64,000 nt of DNA from Enoplolaimus lenunculus. Lineage: Eukaryota; Nematoda; Enoplea; Enoplida; Thoracostomopsidae. The position numbers were made by a program, and so were the translations under genes. The stretch is from NCBI GenBank assembly GCA_030248215.1, contig JASANG010000896.1:124001-188000 (forward strand), in the 5' to 3' direction. The notes under the pieces are model-generated. The model was not told where the DNA came from. It did no database searches and was given only the letters and a program-made list of their open reading frames with translations. Shown piece after piece: positions 12,001-22,416 of the stretch. Position 1 is the first letter of the stretch. Each line of letters begins with the position of its first letter.

Positions 12001-13600
12001 TCCTAGCAAAATCACCAGTGCCGCCACAGAGTTCCTTAGTTCGGTTGGGACAAGTGGCCCACGTTCTGGGTCTCAGGAACATAGCCTTTCAGTAGATCGG
12101 GTACAAGCACAAGTGTCGGTATCGTTACAGTCAAGTGTTGATATAATGAGTGCTTCAACAGCACAACAAGAACATAATAGTAATAGAAAATCGGTGCTGT
12201 CTACGCCGCAGCCAACAGAGCATGTTTTGATGGCGGCGGTGCATCAACCAGAACTAGAAAGTAATAGTAGCGGCAGTAATAGTATATCGATTAGCTCAGC
12301 AGCTACCGAGATTTGTGATAATTTTGGCAATGATAAACGAACGAAACAAGAAAATAATGACATCATGATGGGGTTGGCACAAAATCGTGATGTCAACAGT
12401 GGTAATGGTGGTCAATCAAACCGGCAAGCGACATCGAAAATCTCAAATGAGCAATCGACGCTAGTGTCCACGTATGAACAGCAGTCGGTGAACAATTCGA
12501 TTCCCTCGATGTATGCTAATTCCGACGACGCCATGGTGTATTTAAATTCTGACGAAAAATTGAACAATTATGATGGTAATGAGCAGGGTGTTAGAGTGGA
12601 AAGTGGTTCCATAGATACTCAACAACAGAAACAACAACAACAACAACAATCCAATTTGTTTGACAATATGGCCCAGTCTTCTGTAGTTTATGGACGAAAT
12701 CAGCAAAATAATATTGTTTCGAGTGGCGGTCAGAGAAGCACAGCATTTACATCCGCAAACGACGATTTTTCGCGTTCCAATTCAATTCCAGTACAAATTG
12801 ATTTCACCTCAAACGTAATTCTACACATGAATTCAGATAGCGTTGCCAGTAATTCACCAGCATCAAGTGCCAACGTTCAGTATCATTCGCTAATTGAACG
12901 AACAGACCAAAGTAGTAATGAACCGTCCCCATTGTCACAGCAGTCTTCTGCACCGCCACTGCCACCACCAAAGCTGACGCTGGTCTCAACTTCGAGGAAC
13001 ATTATTGGAGAAGAGAATCTATCGACTGAAGGTACATCAGGTAATACAGATGACGATGATTCTGACTTACAGCCACCTCGATTGCAAGCGGAACAACCCC
13101 GTGCTTGTTCGACAACATCTGGCGTACAGCTGTTTGCAGCAGCAGATGAAGGCATGTCCAACTCTCACGCGATATTGGATCGGAATACTTTAGTCATTGG
13201 ACAGTTGGGTGACTCAGAGAAATCGCCAGCGCTTGTAGGCCGGCATGGAGACCACCGTTTGTTGCTCAATGGTCCAGACGGCGGCGGACGACGGTGCATA
13301 GTAAGAAAAGCAACTTCTCGCGTCGATTGGGACGCGTTGTTTGAGACATTTGCATCGATTTCATACGAACGTAATCATCGTTGTCGTGAGTGTCAGCTGC
13401 CATTTCAATCGCGAAAAGGTCTCTCGAAACACATCGATACTGAACATTGTGTTCAACCAAAATGTGATATTTGTTTGCGTGTTTTTGCGACACCTGAACT
13501 CGCAGAGTATCACGGCGCTATTCATAAGCGGATTGCTGCGATGGGGTTTGGAGACACGAATGAGGTTCCAGCGCCAAAATTGGTTGACGTTGCGAAGTGA
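1..13600 (+). CDS. C2H2 zinc-finger / AT-hook regulator, 5'-truncated by the window edge, 3 exons visible
   Basis: Exons 1-35, 4952-5468 and 10721-13600 (TGA stop). Exon 1 reads FVCKLCGKAF and ends in a split AG|G codon that is completed exactly at the acceptor at 4952, giving RFKSNLFEHKSVH. One finger is therefore split by a 4.9-kb intron. A second finger (YQCQFC...KKHLKTH) follows, then a Glu/Asp-rich tract (about 5250-5315). Exon 2 ends in phase 0 at ACG|GTGAGT, and exon 3 opens in phase 0 after TTGCAG at 10720. Exon 3 is rich in Q, N and S. It carries an AT-hook GRPRKRP (about 11405-11425), a glutamine run (about 12620-12650) and two C-terminal fingers (HRCREC...HIDTEH and PKCDIC...EYHGAIH, about 13377-13535). 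This points to a nuclear DNA-binding regulator; I do not recognise the orthologue. The open frame upstream of 10721 is hydrophobic and pyrimidine-rich and looks intronic. Confidence 0.8.
225..405. repeat. C-run repeat with alternating CCCCC and AAATTTT blocks
   Basis: Intronic block alternating runs of five to six C with AAAATTTT-type stretches. It contains the short phrase CCCCCAGGA and is far more GC-rich than its neighbours. A similar block lies at 690-835, so this is a dispersed repeat. The frames running through it are composition artefacts and not genes. Confidence 0.5.
690..835. repeat. Second copy of the C-run repeat
   Basis: Contains several CCCCCAGGAAA phrases in near-tandem and ends in a GGCGGAAATTTTCAAG-like string that echoes 225-405. 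It lies in the first intron of the zinc-finger gene. Which element class it belongs to cannot be told from the sequence. Confidence 0.45.
1339..1455. repeat. Fragment of the GGAATTCCG-type MITE family
   Basis: Begins CAGGGTGCAAAG and holds repeated ACCGGAAT/GGAATCG words. This diction recurs at about 3565-3960, 8750-9170, 14525-15250, 48336-48665, 56985-57510 and 63880-64000. The ends resemble the CAGGGTTCCAA termini of the better copy at 14525-15250, which suggests a non-autonomous hAT-like family. This copy is incomplete. Confidence 0.4.
1894..3331. mobile_element. 1.44-kb non-autonomous element with 92-bp perfect TIRs, each holding a 41-bp palindrome
   Basis: Bases 1894-1985 are the exact reverse complement of 3240-3331 (92 of 92 by eye). 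The inner 41 bp of each repeat (1945-1985 and 3240-3280) is itself a palindrome with a single central base: GGCTATCACGAGGTCATTTT and its complement. Further partial palindromes built on GTGATAGC/GCTATCAC occupy 1995-2072. No transposase frame lies between the ends and no clear target-site duplication is seen. It sits in the first intron of the zinc-finger gene. The structure is foldback-like; the superfamily is not determined. Confidence 0.85.
3565..3960. repeat. GGAATTCCG-type MITE copy
   Basis: Intronic repeat with ATTCCGATTCCGATCG-type words, a TGCAGGGTAGCAAC motif near 3625 and GGATTCGG/TTCGGATTC repeats. It is the same family as the copy at 14525-15250 and has no coding content. The frames on either strand here share the repeat's wording and are not genes. 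Confidence 0.4.
4030..4250. repeat. CCGGTATCCGG-type repeat
   Basis: Dense in ACCGGATACCGG and CCGGTACCGG words at both ends of a roughly 200-bp segment, like the larger copy at 46065-46450. Related words recur at 4690-4730, 51235-51320 and 52170-52240. Probably a non-autonomous DNA transposon family with degenerate inverted ends. Confidence 0.4.
5576..5690. repeat. GAGCGAAGTTCGG palindrome and TCCG microsatellite
   Basis: An imperfect inverted repeat around CGAAACTCTGAGCG / GTTCGGAGTTTCG (about 5580-5607) is followed by a (TCCG/TCTG)n run at about 5650-5675. It directly precedes the tandem repeat at 5770-6310 and may be the head of the same element. Confidence 0.5.
5770..6312. repeat. About three tandem copies of a roughly 167-175-bp unit
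   Basis: The words TTAGCTAATAGCTA, GCATATTAGCATAA, TTAGGACTTTTTACAAT and GCGAGGAATCTGAATAA recur in order. For example, GCATATTAGCATAA occurs at about 5977 and about 6144. Copies differ at many positions, so the duplication is old. It lies in intron 2 of the zinc-finger gene. Confidence 0.7.
7163..7506. mobile_element. hAT-like MITE, copy A (minus relative to copy C)
   Basis: It starts TAGGGATGTGCCGATACC and ends ATCGGCACACCCCTA, imperfect terminal inverted repeats. The interior repeats CCGATGCCGAT words near both ends. It carries no frame. The same family occurs at 8491 onward and at 49892-50275. A hAT-type origin is inferred from the short TAGGG/CAGGG-like ends only, and no clean 8-bp duplication is visible. 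Confidence 0.6.
7474..7714. repeat. Left copy of a 241-bp perfect direct repeat (LINE target-site duplication)
   Basis: Identical by eye to 8307-8547, with equal length. It begins TGATGCCGATGTCG and ends GTGAGTATCTGC. It spans the end of MITE copy A, unique DNA and the first bases of MITE copy B. A T10 run, the poly(A) tail of the inserted LINE read on the minus strand, abuts its right edge. Confidence 0.9.
7715..8306 (-). mobile_element. 5'-truncated LINE insertion carrying a reverse-transcriptase C-terminus
   Basis: On the minus strand the 592-bp insert starts inside a coding frame and runs to a stop at 7825-7827. A 3' UTR of about 100 bp follows, then an AATAAA signal and a 10-A tail at 7715-7724. 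The encoded tail has a CKFCA...SCPRAVEFY arrangement and W/H residues, like the zinc-binding domain that follows reverse transcriptase in non-LTR elements. The catalytic domains are missing, as expected for 5' truncation. The two flanking 241-bp copies are identical, so the insertion looks recent. The clade is not determined. Confidence 0.8.
8307..8547. repeat. Right copy of the 241-bp perfect direct repeat
   Basis: Matches 7474-7714 throughout. The sequence after it continues MITE copy B without a break (ATCGGCACTGC), so the pre-insertion locus can be read as one continuous MITE start. Confidence 0.9.
8491..8757. mobile_element. hAT-like MITE, copy B (3' part degraded)
   Basis: Starts TAGGGATGCGCCGATTATCGGC. 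It shares an ordered series of words with the copy at 49892-50275: TCAGTTCCATTTCTGG-like, TTGCGTTTGT and AATCGTTTATGATGGTTAG-like. The expected right inverted end is not recognisable. Its first 57 bp also occur in the left target-site-duplication copy. Confidence 0.55.
8758..10720. other. Remainder of intron 2, repeats and low-complexity DNA
   Basis: Contains a GGAATTTCGG/ACCGGAATT MITE relic (about 8755-9170), a short stretch with TTATCGCTCGCTTCGCTCG, and otherwise unassigned AT-rich sequence. The last 100 bp are pyrimidine-rich and lead to the TTGCAG acceptor at 10715-10720. No exon or RNA gene is supported here. Confidence 0.5.
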
Positions 13601-13999
13601 ATGGCATTTTGCAACCGCTTACGTGGCTTCGGCTAAAAACGACATCCGATTCCGGTATGTTTGGTATCCTATTGCTGCCTTGTAATCTGACTTTACTGGC
13701 ACTCGAAGATGTTGAGAAAGGCGGGCTATCAAATTTTTTCTGTGAGATGATTTGTTTTATAGAACAGTGAATAATGCGTTTGAAATTTGGAACTTTGCGA
13801 TGTTGAGTGAAATTATAGTACAGGGGAAAGATCGCATATTTAACTATTTCCGTTTTAACCTGGAGAAGTTACCTGTTTGCGCTACGCCTTATTCGTTATA
13901 TTTTGTTGTTTTTGAGCCATGGAAATTGATTGTATTTGGTTGGGATACCAGCCAGTTGCCCGCAACATTTCTCATGGACTCGGTTCTCAATTAAAAACA

Positions 14000-14355
14000 G
14001 TACATTGAGGTGTTGATTTGCCGAGGCCGACCAAAAATCTTGGTCTCGATCAATTTTTGGTCATCATCGAAAAATTTAAAATTTTTAAAATAAATCACAT
14101 ATTTCTAATGTTTTTTTCGCAGTTATTGGTTTTATAGTGTGTTTTTTAGAACACTGCTCGTAATTATTGCATAACTGTGAAATTTCATAATTTGAAAGAA
14201 AGATATTAGTCATCAGCTATAACTTACATCAACAGTACAGTCATATATTTGCTGAATCCTCGACTTCTGGTCTCTGTTTCAAACCACCGATATTAGAGAC
14301 TGATACCTGCCAAATACCGAAACTACCGAGACCGAGATCACCATCCCCGATAAGG
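14000..14355. mobile_element. GGTCTCGATC-type MITE
   Basis: Opens with GGCCGACCAAAAATC and GGTCTCGATC, closes with ACCGAGACCGAGATCACC. The interior phrase about GAATCCTCGACTTCTGG matches, in reverse, the phrase AGTAGAAATCGAGGATTCAGC of the 51591-51926 element. The ends are inverted relative to each other but degenerate. Confidence 0.5.
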
Positions 14356-14524
14356 GTGTCGTACTTTAAACCTGTACTTGTTAACTCTGTTTACCTTTGT
14401 ACCGTAAGATGTGTATTGGTGTAGTTTATTGCTCATGAAGTATGTTATAGAACTAGAGAATGCCACAAATCTCATGTTGACATGCCAGTAACATAAAATA
14501 GCTCCTAGATGAAATAGTAATCAG

Positions 14525-15250
14525 CAGGGTTCCAACGGAATTCAAATTCCGAATAAAATTCCGTTAAAATTGGGATTCCGATTCCAACTTACTACTATTC
14601 CGATGCCGGAATAGTGATTTTGCTGCTATGAATTTTTAAGACGATTGAACTTGGATTTGTCCGTTGTTTCTTTCGCTTGCACTTATAATGTGAATGTCTT
14701 TTCGTTGGTAAGTATTCTCACATGTTACTTGAAGAGCATCTTTCAGAGCAAATTATTCCACTGATTGCAAAATAACACTGCAATTGAAAACTTAAAGTTT
14801 TGCCTATAAACGAATAACAAAGTTTAAACTTTAAGCTCTATTTCATAGCGGAAAACAGTGATGTTAGATTCACAAATTTTCAAATATAGCTCGATACTTG
14901 GTTCGACCATATCCTTACTACAGTGATATATATTCATTGTGAGTGCTGTGTACTGAATTGTAACCACAAACCCAAGATATTAATTATCGCCATTCTATTA
15001 TAGAATTGGTTAATTTTCAAAAATCTGGATACTGTTATTTATGGTTTCATAAGACTTCATATTTAAAGCTTTGAAATGCTAAAAAGCTCAATTGCATGTC
15101 AAATAAACTGATCCAGTGCTCTGAGAATTTACTGGACTCCATATAGCTATTTGTTAATAATTACTAATACCGACATTCTGATTCCAGTTCCGACAAAAAA
15201 TTTGATTCCGATTCCGCTTTCGACAAAGTGTACTTCCGATTGGAACCCTG
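14525..15250. mobile_element. 726-bp hAT-like non-autonomous element, best copy of the GGAATTCCG family
   Basis: The ends CAGGGTTCCAA (14525) and TTGGAACCCTG (ending 15250) are exact 11-bp inverted repeats. The flanking octamers GTAATCAG and GTAGGCAA agree at five positions, as a decayed 8-bp duplication might. Sub-terminal ATTCCGATTCCG words are inverted at the two sides. No transposase frame is present. CAGGG ends plus an 8-bp duplication are the usual hAT pattern. Confidence 0.65.
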
Positions 15251-16469
15251 GTAGGCAATAAGCTTTTGCTACAAATCCACACCTAAGCTTCAAATCTTCA
15301 CATTTTGTTCGTGACCTGTTCAAAAGAATAAATGGATGGCAACGATTTTCTTGATATTAGGTTTATTTTAATGCAGCCAAGTATAGTCTGTACAACTGAT
15401 TAAATACTGTTTCTAACTTGATTGAGTTCAAGCATTGTTTTAGCTTTGTATATACTTTTTGCACATATCAATTTGTGGTTTGGTTTGTCGCTGTTTACAT
15501 TAGTCAACTTTTAGATGTTCGTTATCAATATGTAGATACTCGAGTTATGATTGCTTTGTTTTTGAATTATTTTAATTGTTCTATGCGCTGTCTATTTAAT
15601 GTATGGACGCTGTTTCCCCAGTTTTTATTTGGGTGGGTACAGTAAAATTAACTGTTGAAATGGGGATTTAAAAATTCTTCTGGCTGGGCCTCACTTGCAC
15701 ATCCCAGGCAAATGTTATGGCGGCACCCATAAATTTATGGAATGATGTTCAGTGATGTATTTTGCGAATTTAGCGACATATTTTCATATTTTGATCGTAT
15801 CGGATATGATATTTTCACGTGACGTTCAATTTTTCTTGGCATGAAAGCAGAATGCGTGTTGTTTCGTTTGTTCGTGGGGCAGAGTTTAATTTTTGTTGTC
15901 AACCTTATGACACTACGAGCAATGTTGTTTGAAGCTTACGCTCGCATCAAGCGATATTTTTACTTTTTGCCGCGTTGTGCGATATTGTTTTTGTAAATAA
16001 ATGAATTTGGTGCGATATTTATTAAATGATAAAGCTGAGTGCAGTACAGCATTAGGAACATATATACCCGGTAGCGGGAAAGCGTCGGTGATCCAGGGTG
16101 CGACATGGGTCAACAAATTTTGCCATAGCTAGATGTGAAACAAAATAACCTAACTTTTGTTATAATTTTGCTTTAAACTTACTTTTATATAATTTTTGGT
16201 AACTAAAACTTAAATTTCCATTAATGTAGCAAAGAAACTAAATGGAATGACTGGAATAAAAATTCCCGAAATTTTCAATAAAAATTTTACCCGAGTGGAG
16301 TTAGACCTCATATTGTGCCTTGGTAGCACGGGTGTATATCGACTGGGTGTAACCAGACACCTATCGGTTTCTAATAAATATTGGTTATCGTTTCCATTAC
16401 AGAAATAACCGAAATTCCGTTATATTCAAGTTGGCCCATCCCTTTCAAAATCCGCGTGTATTAATACTA

Positions 16470-16668
16470 CACTGCAAAAAATGTTGAGTCAAATGGACTT
16501 TCCGAAATAGGCTTTTCCTGACTACACAAAATGAGTCGAAATTCGACTCCGCCTAAGTCAAATTCGACTCAATTTGACTCTGGTGGAGTCGAATTTTGAC
16601 CCAGTTTGTGTAGTCAGACAAAGCTTATTTTGGAGAGAGTCACATTGACTCAGCATTTTTTACAGTGT
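16470..16668. mobile_element. GACTC foldback MITE 1
   Basis: Ends CACTGCAAAAAATG and CATTTTTTACAGTG are inverted. Almost the whole 199 bp folds back on itself through GAGTCGAATT / AATTCGACTC words. It is flanked by TA on both sides. The CACTGCAAAAA-like end recalls several TA- or TTAA-target DNA transposons. Not assigned to a superfamily. Confidence 0.75.
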
Positions 16669-16751
16669 AGGGAAAGTGAGATTTTGGTAAATTAGGGTAT
16701 TACCTAGGAAAATGAAATATTACCCGGGAAACTGGGATTTTGGAATACCTG

Positions 16752-16967
16752 CACAGCAAAAAATGGTGTATCCAATTGACTCCGGAATACGCTTTCCGGA
16801 CTACATAAACTAAGTCAAAATTCCACTCCGCCAGAGTCAAATTCGACTCAATGAATCACTCAGTGAGTCGAATTTGACTCTGGCGGAGTCTAATTTTGAC
16901 TCAGTTTGTGTAGTCCGGAAAAGCGTATCTCGCAGAGAGTCAATTTGACTCACCATTTTTTGCAGTG
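16752..16967. mobile_element. GACTC foldback MITE 2
   Basis: A second copy 84 bp downstream of the first, in the same wording: CACAGCAAAAAATGG... ending CCATTTTTTGCAGTG. The two arms pair through TCCGGACTACA / TGTAGTCCGGA and GGCGGAGTC / GACTCCGCC. A clear central palindrome lies at TTCGACTCA...TGAGTCGAA. Confidence 0.75.
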
Positions 16968-18449
16968 TGGGAAATTGCTTTTTCGGGTACAATTTTTTCT
17001 CTCGAGATTTTGGGAAATTGGAGTATTACTCGAGAAATTGAGATATTATCATGGAAACTGGGATTGCGTCTATTACTCGGAAAATTACGATTTTGGGTGC
17101 AATAGCTTTCTCGCTCTCGCTCGGAATTTGGGAAATTGGTATATTACCTGGAATTTTGGAAAATTTGGATATTCCCCAGGAAATTAAGATTTTTTGATGT
17201 TGGGACTTTATACTGGAAATTTACGATTTCAGGCCCAGCCTTTTTCGTTATAAATATATCTGCCTGTGTATATATAAACAGGAGCGCATAAGTGTGTACT
17301 CCGGGTATAATTGTATCCCGGGAAAGTGGGACGGCCTTTATAGTAACATGGGCCGCAACTATCATCAGTTGGTACGATGTTTTGAAACTAACAAACTATT
17401 GCAGTTGTTAAACTGAAAATTAGTACAGGAGTAGAGCAAATCGTATGCGTGAAAAATGCTGAATTTTGAGGCTAAGCATTCTATATCCCAAAAGTTACAG
17501 TTCCACTTCTGAGGAGGTGTAGAAGAACTGGGAGAACTGCGCAAATCCCCCTTCTCCTTCTTCCTCCGCCTCCTCCGCTTTGGAGAGGAGGGAGGAGGAC
17601 GAAGGGGCAAAACCGGTGCACATTTTTAATTTGACTCTCAAAAATTCTGAAACCCTTGCTAGGGCAATAAAACACGCTGATTACGAATATACGCATGAAA
17701 ATAAGCTTATATGTTGCATGTCAAGAGTATACAGTATCGTCCTCATATGAGGACATCGCCCCGCTACCAGTGAAAGCAGTTACTACGAATAAATTTTCAT
17801 GTGATCAAATGGGGACTTCAGCGGTATGGATAAGCAGAACAATAGTCAATAACACGCAAAATACAAACTAAAAGCTCGTATATTAAGCGCACATCAAACA
17901 TTTACTGTTTCAAAAACCAACATTATCGGTACAAATTCACAAAAAATAAAGCCGAAAACTAAAATGAAAAAACTAAACTACGGCATTTACATACAGGCTA
18001 ATACGGCAGAACGACAATGCATGAATTTGATTCCAAAAATAAAAAATACATTTACATCCATTAACGTGTAGACTCAGCTTTAGAATCCTTAAACGTACGC
18101 TTAATCCGGACAAGATAATTCTGATGTATCCTGCACTCATGATTCACGAGCGTGGTTTTCATTTTGGTTTCTTTCGTGTGAGGGCGGAAACCTGATACTG
18201 GCGATAGGATCATTTGCATTTCTGGAAGTGTGGTTCGTGCTACTGATCAGCTAATGGGGGCTGGGGGAATTAAGGATGATTTTTTGTTTTGTTATGTTTA
18301 TGTTCCAGTAATAAATGAGTTACATTGAGCCTGGTTAAAACTAAGCCTGCTAGTCTGTAATGATGGAACTCCGCTTCTATTTGCTGCGACCATCCACATC
18401 AAATTCCATGATAGAACTTGCACAATAATTACTTATACCACGGATCAAG

Positions 18450-21400
18450 TTATTCGCCATGAAATATAATCATACAATCGCAGCAAAGGTAAATATTAAC
18501 ACCAACAGCATCTGTGCATTGTTGGCAGATTTTTCTAGATTTTCTGGCACTGTTTTCAGCTCGGCATCGTCCAACATACTGCCCGGTGGTTGAAACCGCG
18601 TAGTGATGCCCAGTTTGCCTAACAATACGTGGAACTGCCACGGAAGACGGCCGTTTTTTTGCATGGGCATCAGCATCGCTGCATTCTTCTACATGTAATT
18701 TTCTTGGTCTTCCAACTGAACGGTGGCAAATGGTGCCCTTAACAATCAGCGTGTAAGCAACAGATGATCTAAACGCCAGCAAATCGTACTTCAACGCTTT
18801 TTCTTTCGCAAAGGTTAAACGGTACGCAAGCCACGCGTTGTTGCAAGCTACATTGAAAAAATACAACAATACTCTCCGATACCATGAGCGGTTTGAAATC
18901 GTGGCGGTATAGCGATACAAGCATGCCCATTAAATCTACACCCCCATATTTTTGTTATAATCACTAATTATGAATGGTTGCGGAACCTCAATTTTTTTCT
19001 TTTGCATACCTATCCTAGCGTTTACACGTTCCCTGCGTTCCACACCGCTGTACGAGGATATTAAACTGACTGCCCTATCAAACCAACGCACTAAAGCGAT
19101 GCCATCACCAGAGCTCACCACATCGTATGAACTGCGTCCTTGTTTTTTAAATCCTTTTCAGCCTTTAAATGCTTAGTACTACCACATGTTCTATTACCAC
19201 GACAGGTACCGGTTGCTCACAAAGACTTTTCACGCAAAGCCAACACAAGATCAAATCTAGCAAAGAAGGCTGCTCCTTAATATTAGCGCCGGTGTAGAAT
19301 TCAAAATCGTACACGTAACCCGAAACTCCAGCACGAACCCAAACTTGAAATTCCACTTGTGGGGCTGAAAGGGTAAATACTGCTTAAACCTATGCCGTCC
19401 CTTGAACGACACCAACATTTCGTCAATCGACTGATGAGATTCTGGCCCTATATGTGACGAAAATGCCTCCTTCAACCGTTTTAATACGGAACTAAGCCTC
19501 CAAAGAGGGTCACGATCGCAATCTTGATGACCAAAATGCAGATATCGTCGAATTTTTTCAAATTCTTTTATAGACATATTGTCCGCTATCAAGCGACATT
19601 TAAGCCCTGGGTCCGCTGACCAATAGTACCTAACTCTACGGTATCTAATATGTGTCATTACCAAATTTATACCAAGAAACGTACGCAGTTTTGCCATATT
19701 AAGTACCACTAAGTCTGGGTTGTTTGTTTCCTTTTGAGTGTAAATGTTTGATTCGAACACAATATGTTGCAACAATTCTTCGGGAAAATATTGTTCGAAA
19801 AACTAAGTTGTTTCCGTAGCGTCGTGGAATGTTGGCTCATTCTGTTCCGTGAATTCTGGCGGCTCACCTAGAATAATAAATTAGAATTTTACATGGGGTT
19901 TAAAAAATTTAGCGGGGGGGGTATGAATTTTTAATTACTACCCTTTTACCATTTATTTTGGGCGATTATAACTTGGAGTATTTAATATTACACTGCATAC
20001 ACCCTTCGCGTTAAAGTTTTTCATATTTAGTTTTTTTGGGTTTCCCCCTTTCATTAATTTTTTTCAGTAAAAATTGTAAGTGTATATATTGTATATATAA
20101 TGTGTATGTTACGTATAGCGAGTGGTTGTCTGTATATGTGCGTATATAAATTGATGTGTAATTATTATTGTTGTTGTTGTTGTTGTTGTTGTTGATGATG
20201 ATGATGATGATGTTGTTGATGTTAGATTCATGCGGTATTGTGTAAATACTCAGGCGTTCTAATGTCTGCAGCGTATGGTTGAGGTGCATTTGCAGCTTAC
20301 AGTTTTCAAATTTGTGATTTTACAAACCACTCATATTTCTAAGATACAGTGTTTTGCAGCGGTTTGAGCGATTGCATTACGAAATAATTGGGGGTACTTA
20401 AGACGTAAAAGGAACAATTCTGAGGATTTCATTTTTGCCATTTCTTATAAGACTGTTTCGAGAGTGGACGACTTGTTTAGCGAGCCAGTGCCTAGATTTT
20501 GTACATATTCTATTATAGGGTGTAATTGTATCCTTACAATAATTTCCAGTATTCGCTTTCAACTCTGTACCTACTGTATCGCACTAACGCTGACTCAGTC
20601 ACGTATATGATTCTAGCATGCCGATGCTGCGGTTTCACATTATTGTATATCGCTTGTAAAATTGACACTGGATAAATACGCTTATTAAATTTTGTTAGGG
20701 CGTTAGGGAGCGCTGATCTCAGGATTACTGAAAAGTTTCACTTAAACTTGAATTAAGTTAACAAGTACTCCCAGTAATTTGATTAGTATTCTAGAAACCG
20801 TACAGTCAACTTCCCCTTTGTAAAACGACAAGGGTAATTCTGAGAATTAGAAGACCCGTGAAACAACCCTAGGAAGTCAAAATATTGGAAGTTCGTGCAA
20901 TTATTCAAATGTGCGGAAACATTTTGCTTTGAAATTTATAGATTCTGGTCTAAGCTTAGTTTTTCGGTAAATTTTTGTAAATTTTAGCGAAAATTTTGTT
21001 TTGAATTTTGCGGATTTTCGACAAAACCTGGGTTTTTTTTGACTTTTTATGCAATTTTAAAGATCACGGTTGTTTTCAAAACCTGAGATTCTGGTCAAAA
21101 TATTTAATTCGAAGAATTTACTTCAAATTTTAATTTTAAAATTTGTTCTAAAAACCCAAGTTTAAGTCAAAATAAGTTTTTTGTATAATTTTGTGATAAA
21201 TTTTTGCTAGAAATCTATTAGAAAAACCCATAAGATTTATAAATTAATTAATCTTTCAAGTTTCGGAAAATGTTTACAGTTTTGTGCATGTGTGCAAAAT
21301 ATTGGAGTTTTGTTCAGATAATTTGCGGTCTAAGTGTTGATTTCGGTAAAGCCCCGGGTGTGAATTATTTTGTTTGCAAACCCCAAGTCTAAAAACATTT

Positions 21401-22416
21401 TGACTTATTTCCAGAAGTCTCCGAGGACAGTGTTTGTGCGCCCAAGGAAGTATAGACCGCAGATAAGTAGTTTATAGAAAAACAGCAGAGTTTGGTTTGT
21501 CCTTAATGAGACACTGGCATTGTACTCATTCATTGCCTATTGGTAAATTAGTTTGTTCGTTGTTGTGTGCAGTAGTAATTGGTGGCCTGTGTGGCCTTAG
21601 TAGAGGTTTGTGGTGTTTGGCACAAGTAGTGACTACGAATTTTAAACGAAATTCACTCAGTAATCCGCGAAATTTTGTGTCGTATTTGAACATCCTATCG
21701 GAGTATAATTTTGCAATTTGGAAAAGTCTGTGTATCCTGTTTTATTAAGAACTCTTGGGTCTGACACGTAGCTGTGTGTGAAAATTTAGTTTTTTGAGAA
21801 CCGAAGTGTACTGCTCTTTGTGAAGTATAAAGTTTTGGAGATTTAAATAGTGGTATTCGAGAATAGAGAGTGTTTTGGTAACCCACGGAATACGCTCTTT
21901 GGGTGTTCTAGTAATCCAATTCTGGGTATATTTTTGGAAGGCACTCACGAGTGCTGACCGTGCGACGTTACAATAAATTTGAATAATTCAAGTTTGCACG
22001 GTCAAAGTTTTGTTCAGTTTATTCTGAAATACAACGAAAAATACATGAAAAAATAGTGCGCTTCTCACAAAAGCAGCGTTAAGCTATAACGTACCACACA
22101 AATCCAGCCAACACAAACTCTGCATTTTCTTTTAACCAGATTCCAAATTTTAAATTTTTAAAATATTCCAATTACCATGCCTGCTGTTATCAATGTGCTT
22201 CCAAACGGAACGCCGTTTCTCTGGAGCAATAACGTCTTCTCTAGACTCGGATTCTTCTGATTCAGACTCGCTAGACTCAATGCCTCGAGCGCACAATAAA
22301 ATTTCGAGCTCGTCACAGCTATCATCGTCACTACAGTCATCCTCATCGGAGGTCTCAAACAGTCGGTCGAGATCGGAATCGTCTGACGATTCCAATGTAT
22401 TGTCCGTAAATTTACA
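18450..22416 (-). pseudogene. piggyBac-type transposase, frameshifted relic with two blocks
   Basis: On the minus strand an acidic N-terminal exon (22416-22176) ends GGCATG|GTAATT, leaving one base. An acceptor at 19867 (TTCTAG) restores the frame: SRHG then EPPEFTEQNEP. The catalytic block follows: FFEQYFPEELLQHIVFESN, the family-typical SIDEMLVSFKGR and KQYLPFQPHKWNFKFG. Next, in shifted frames, come GYVYDFEFYTG, a VSSGDG...VPQP...DYNKNMG block, NRSWYRRVLLYFF and a Cys-rich tail (CQQC...CCDC). A stop before FFEQYF and at least three frameshifts (near 19320, 19160 and 18930) make it dead. The 2.3-kb gap 19868-22175 may be an intron or an insertion. It belongs to the DDD-transposase family that targets TTAA. 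Confidence 0.8.
20158..20222. repeat. TTG/ATG trinucleotide microsatellite
   Basis: ATTATTATTG followed by about nine TTG and seven GAT/ATG units, within the internal gap of the piggyBac relic. The Asn-run frame on the opposite strand is a by-product. Confidence 0.85.

Larger units (their letters stand above)
13601..18449. other. Gene-free interval of repeats
   Basis: Follows the TGA of the zinc-finger gene. A possible AATAAA-type signal (AAAATAAATCAC) lies near 14090. The interval holds a GGTCTCGATC-type MITE, a 726-bp hAT-like element, two adjacent GACTC foldbacks and a GGGAAATTGG/ATTACC-rich stretch (about 16970-17240). Single-exon frames such as those at 15418 and 16906 lack homology, codon bias and signals. 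Confidence 0.6.

Noticed and set aside
10592-13600. Assigning a named orthologue such as a Schnurri-like factor because of paired fingers and Q-rich regions
   Set aside because: Finger sequences do not match closely enough from memory, so no gene symbol is given.
20011-20289. Asn-repeat small protein
   Set aside because: Translation of the TTG/ATG microsatellite; nothing else supports coding.
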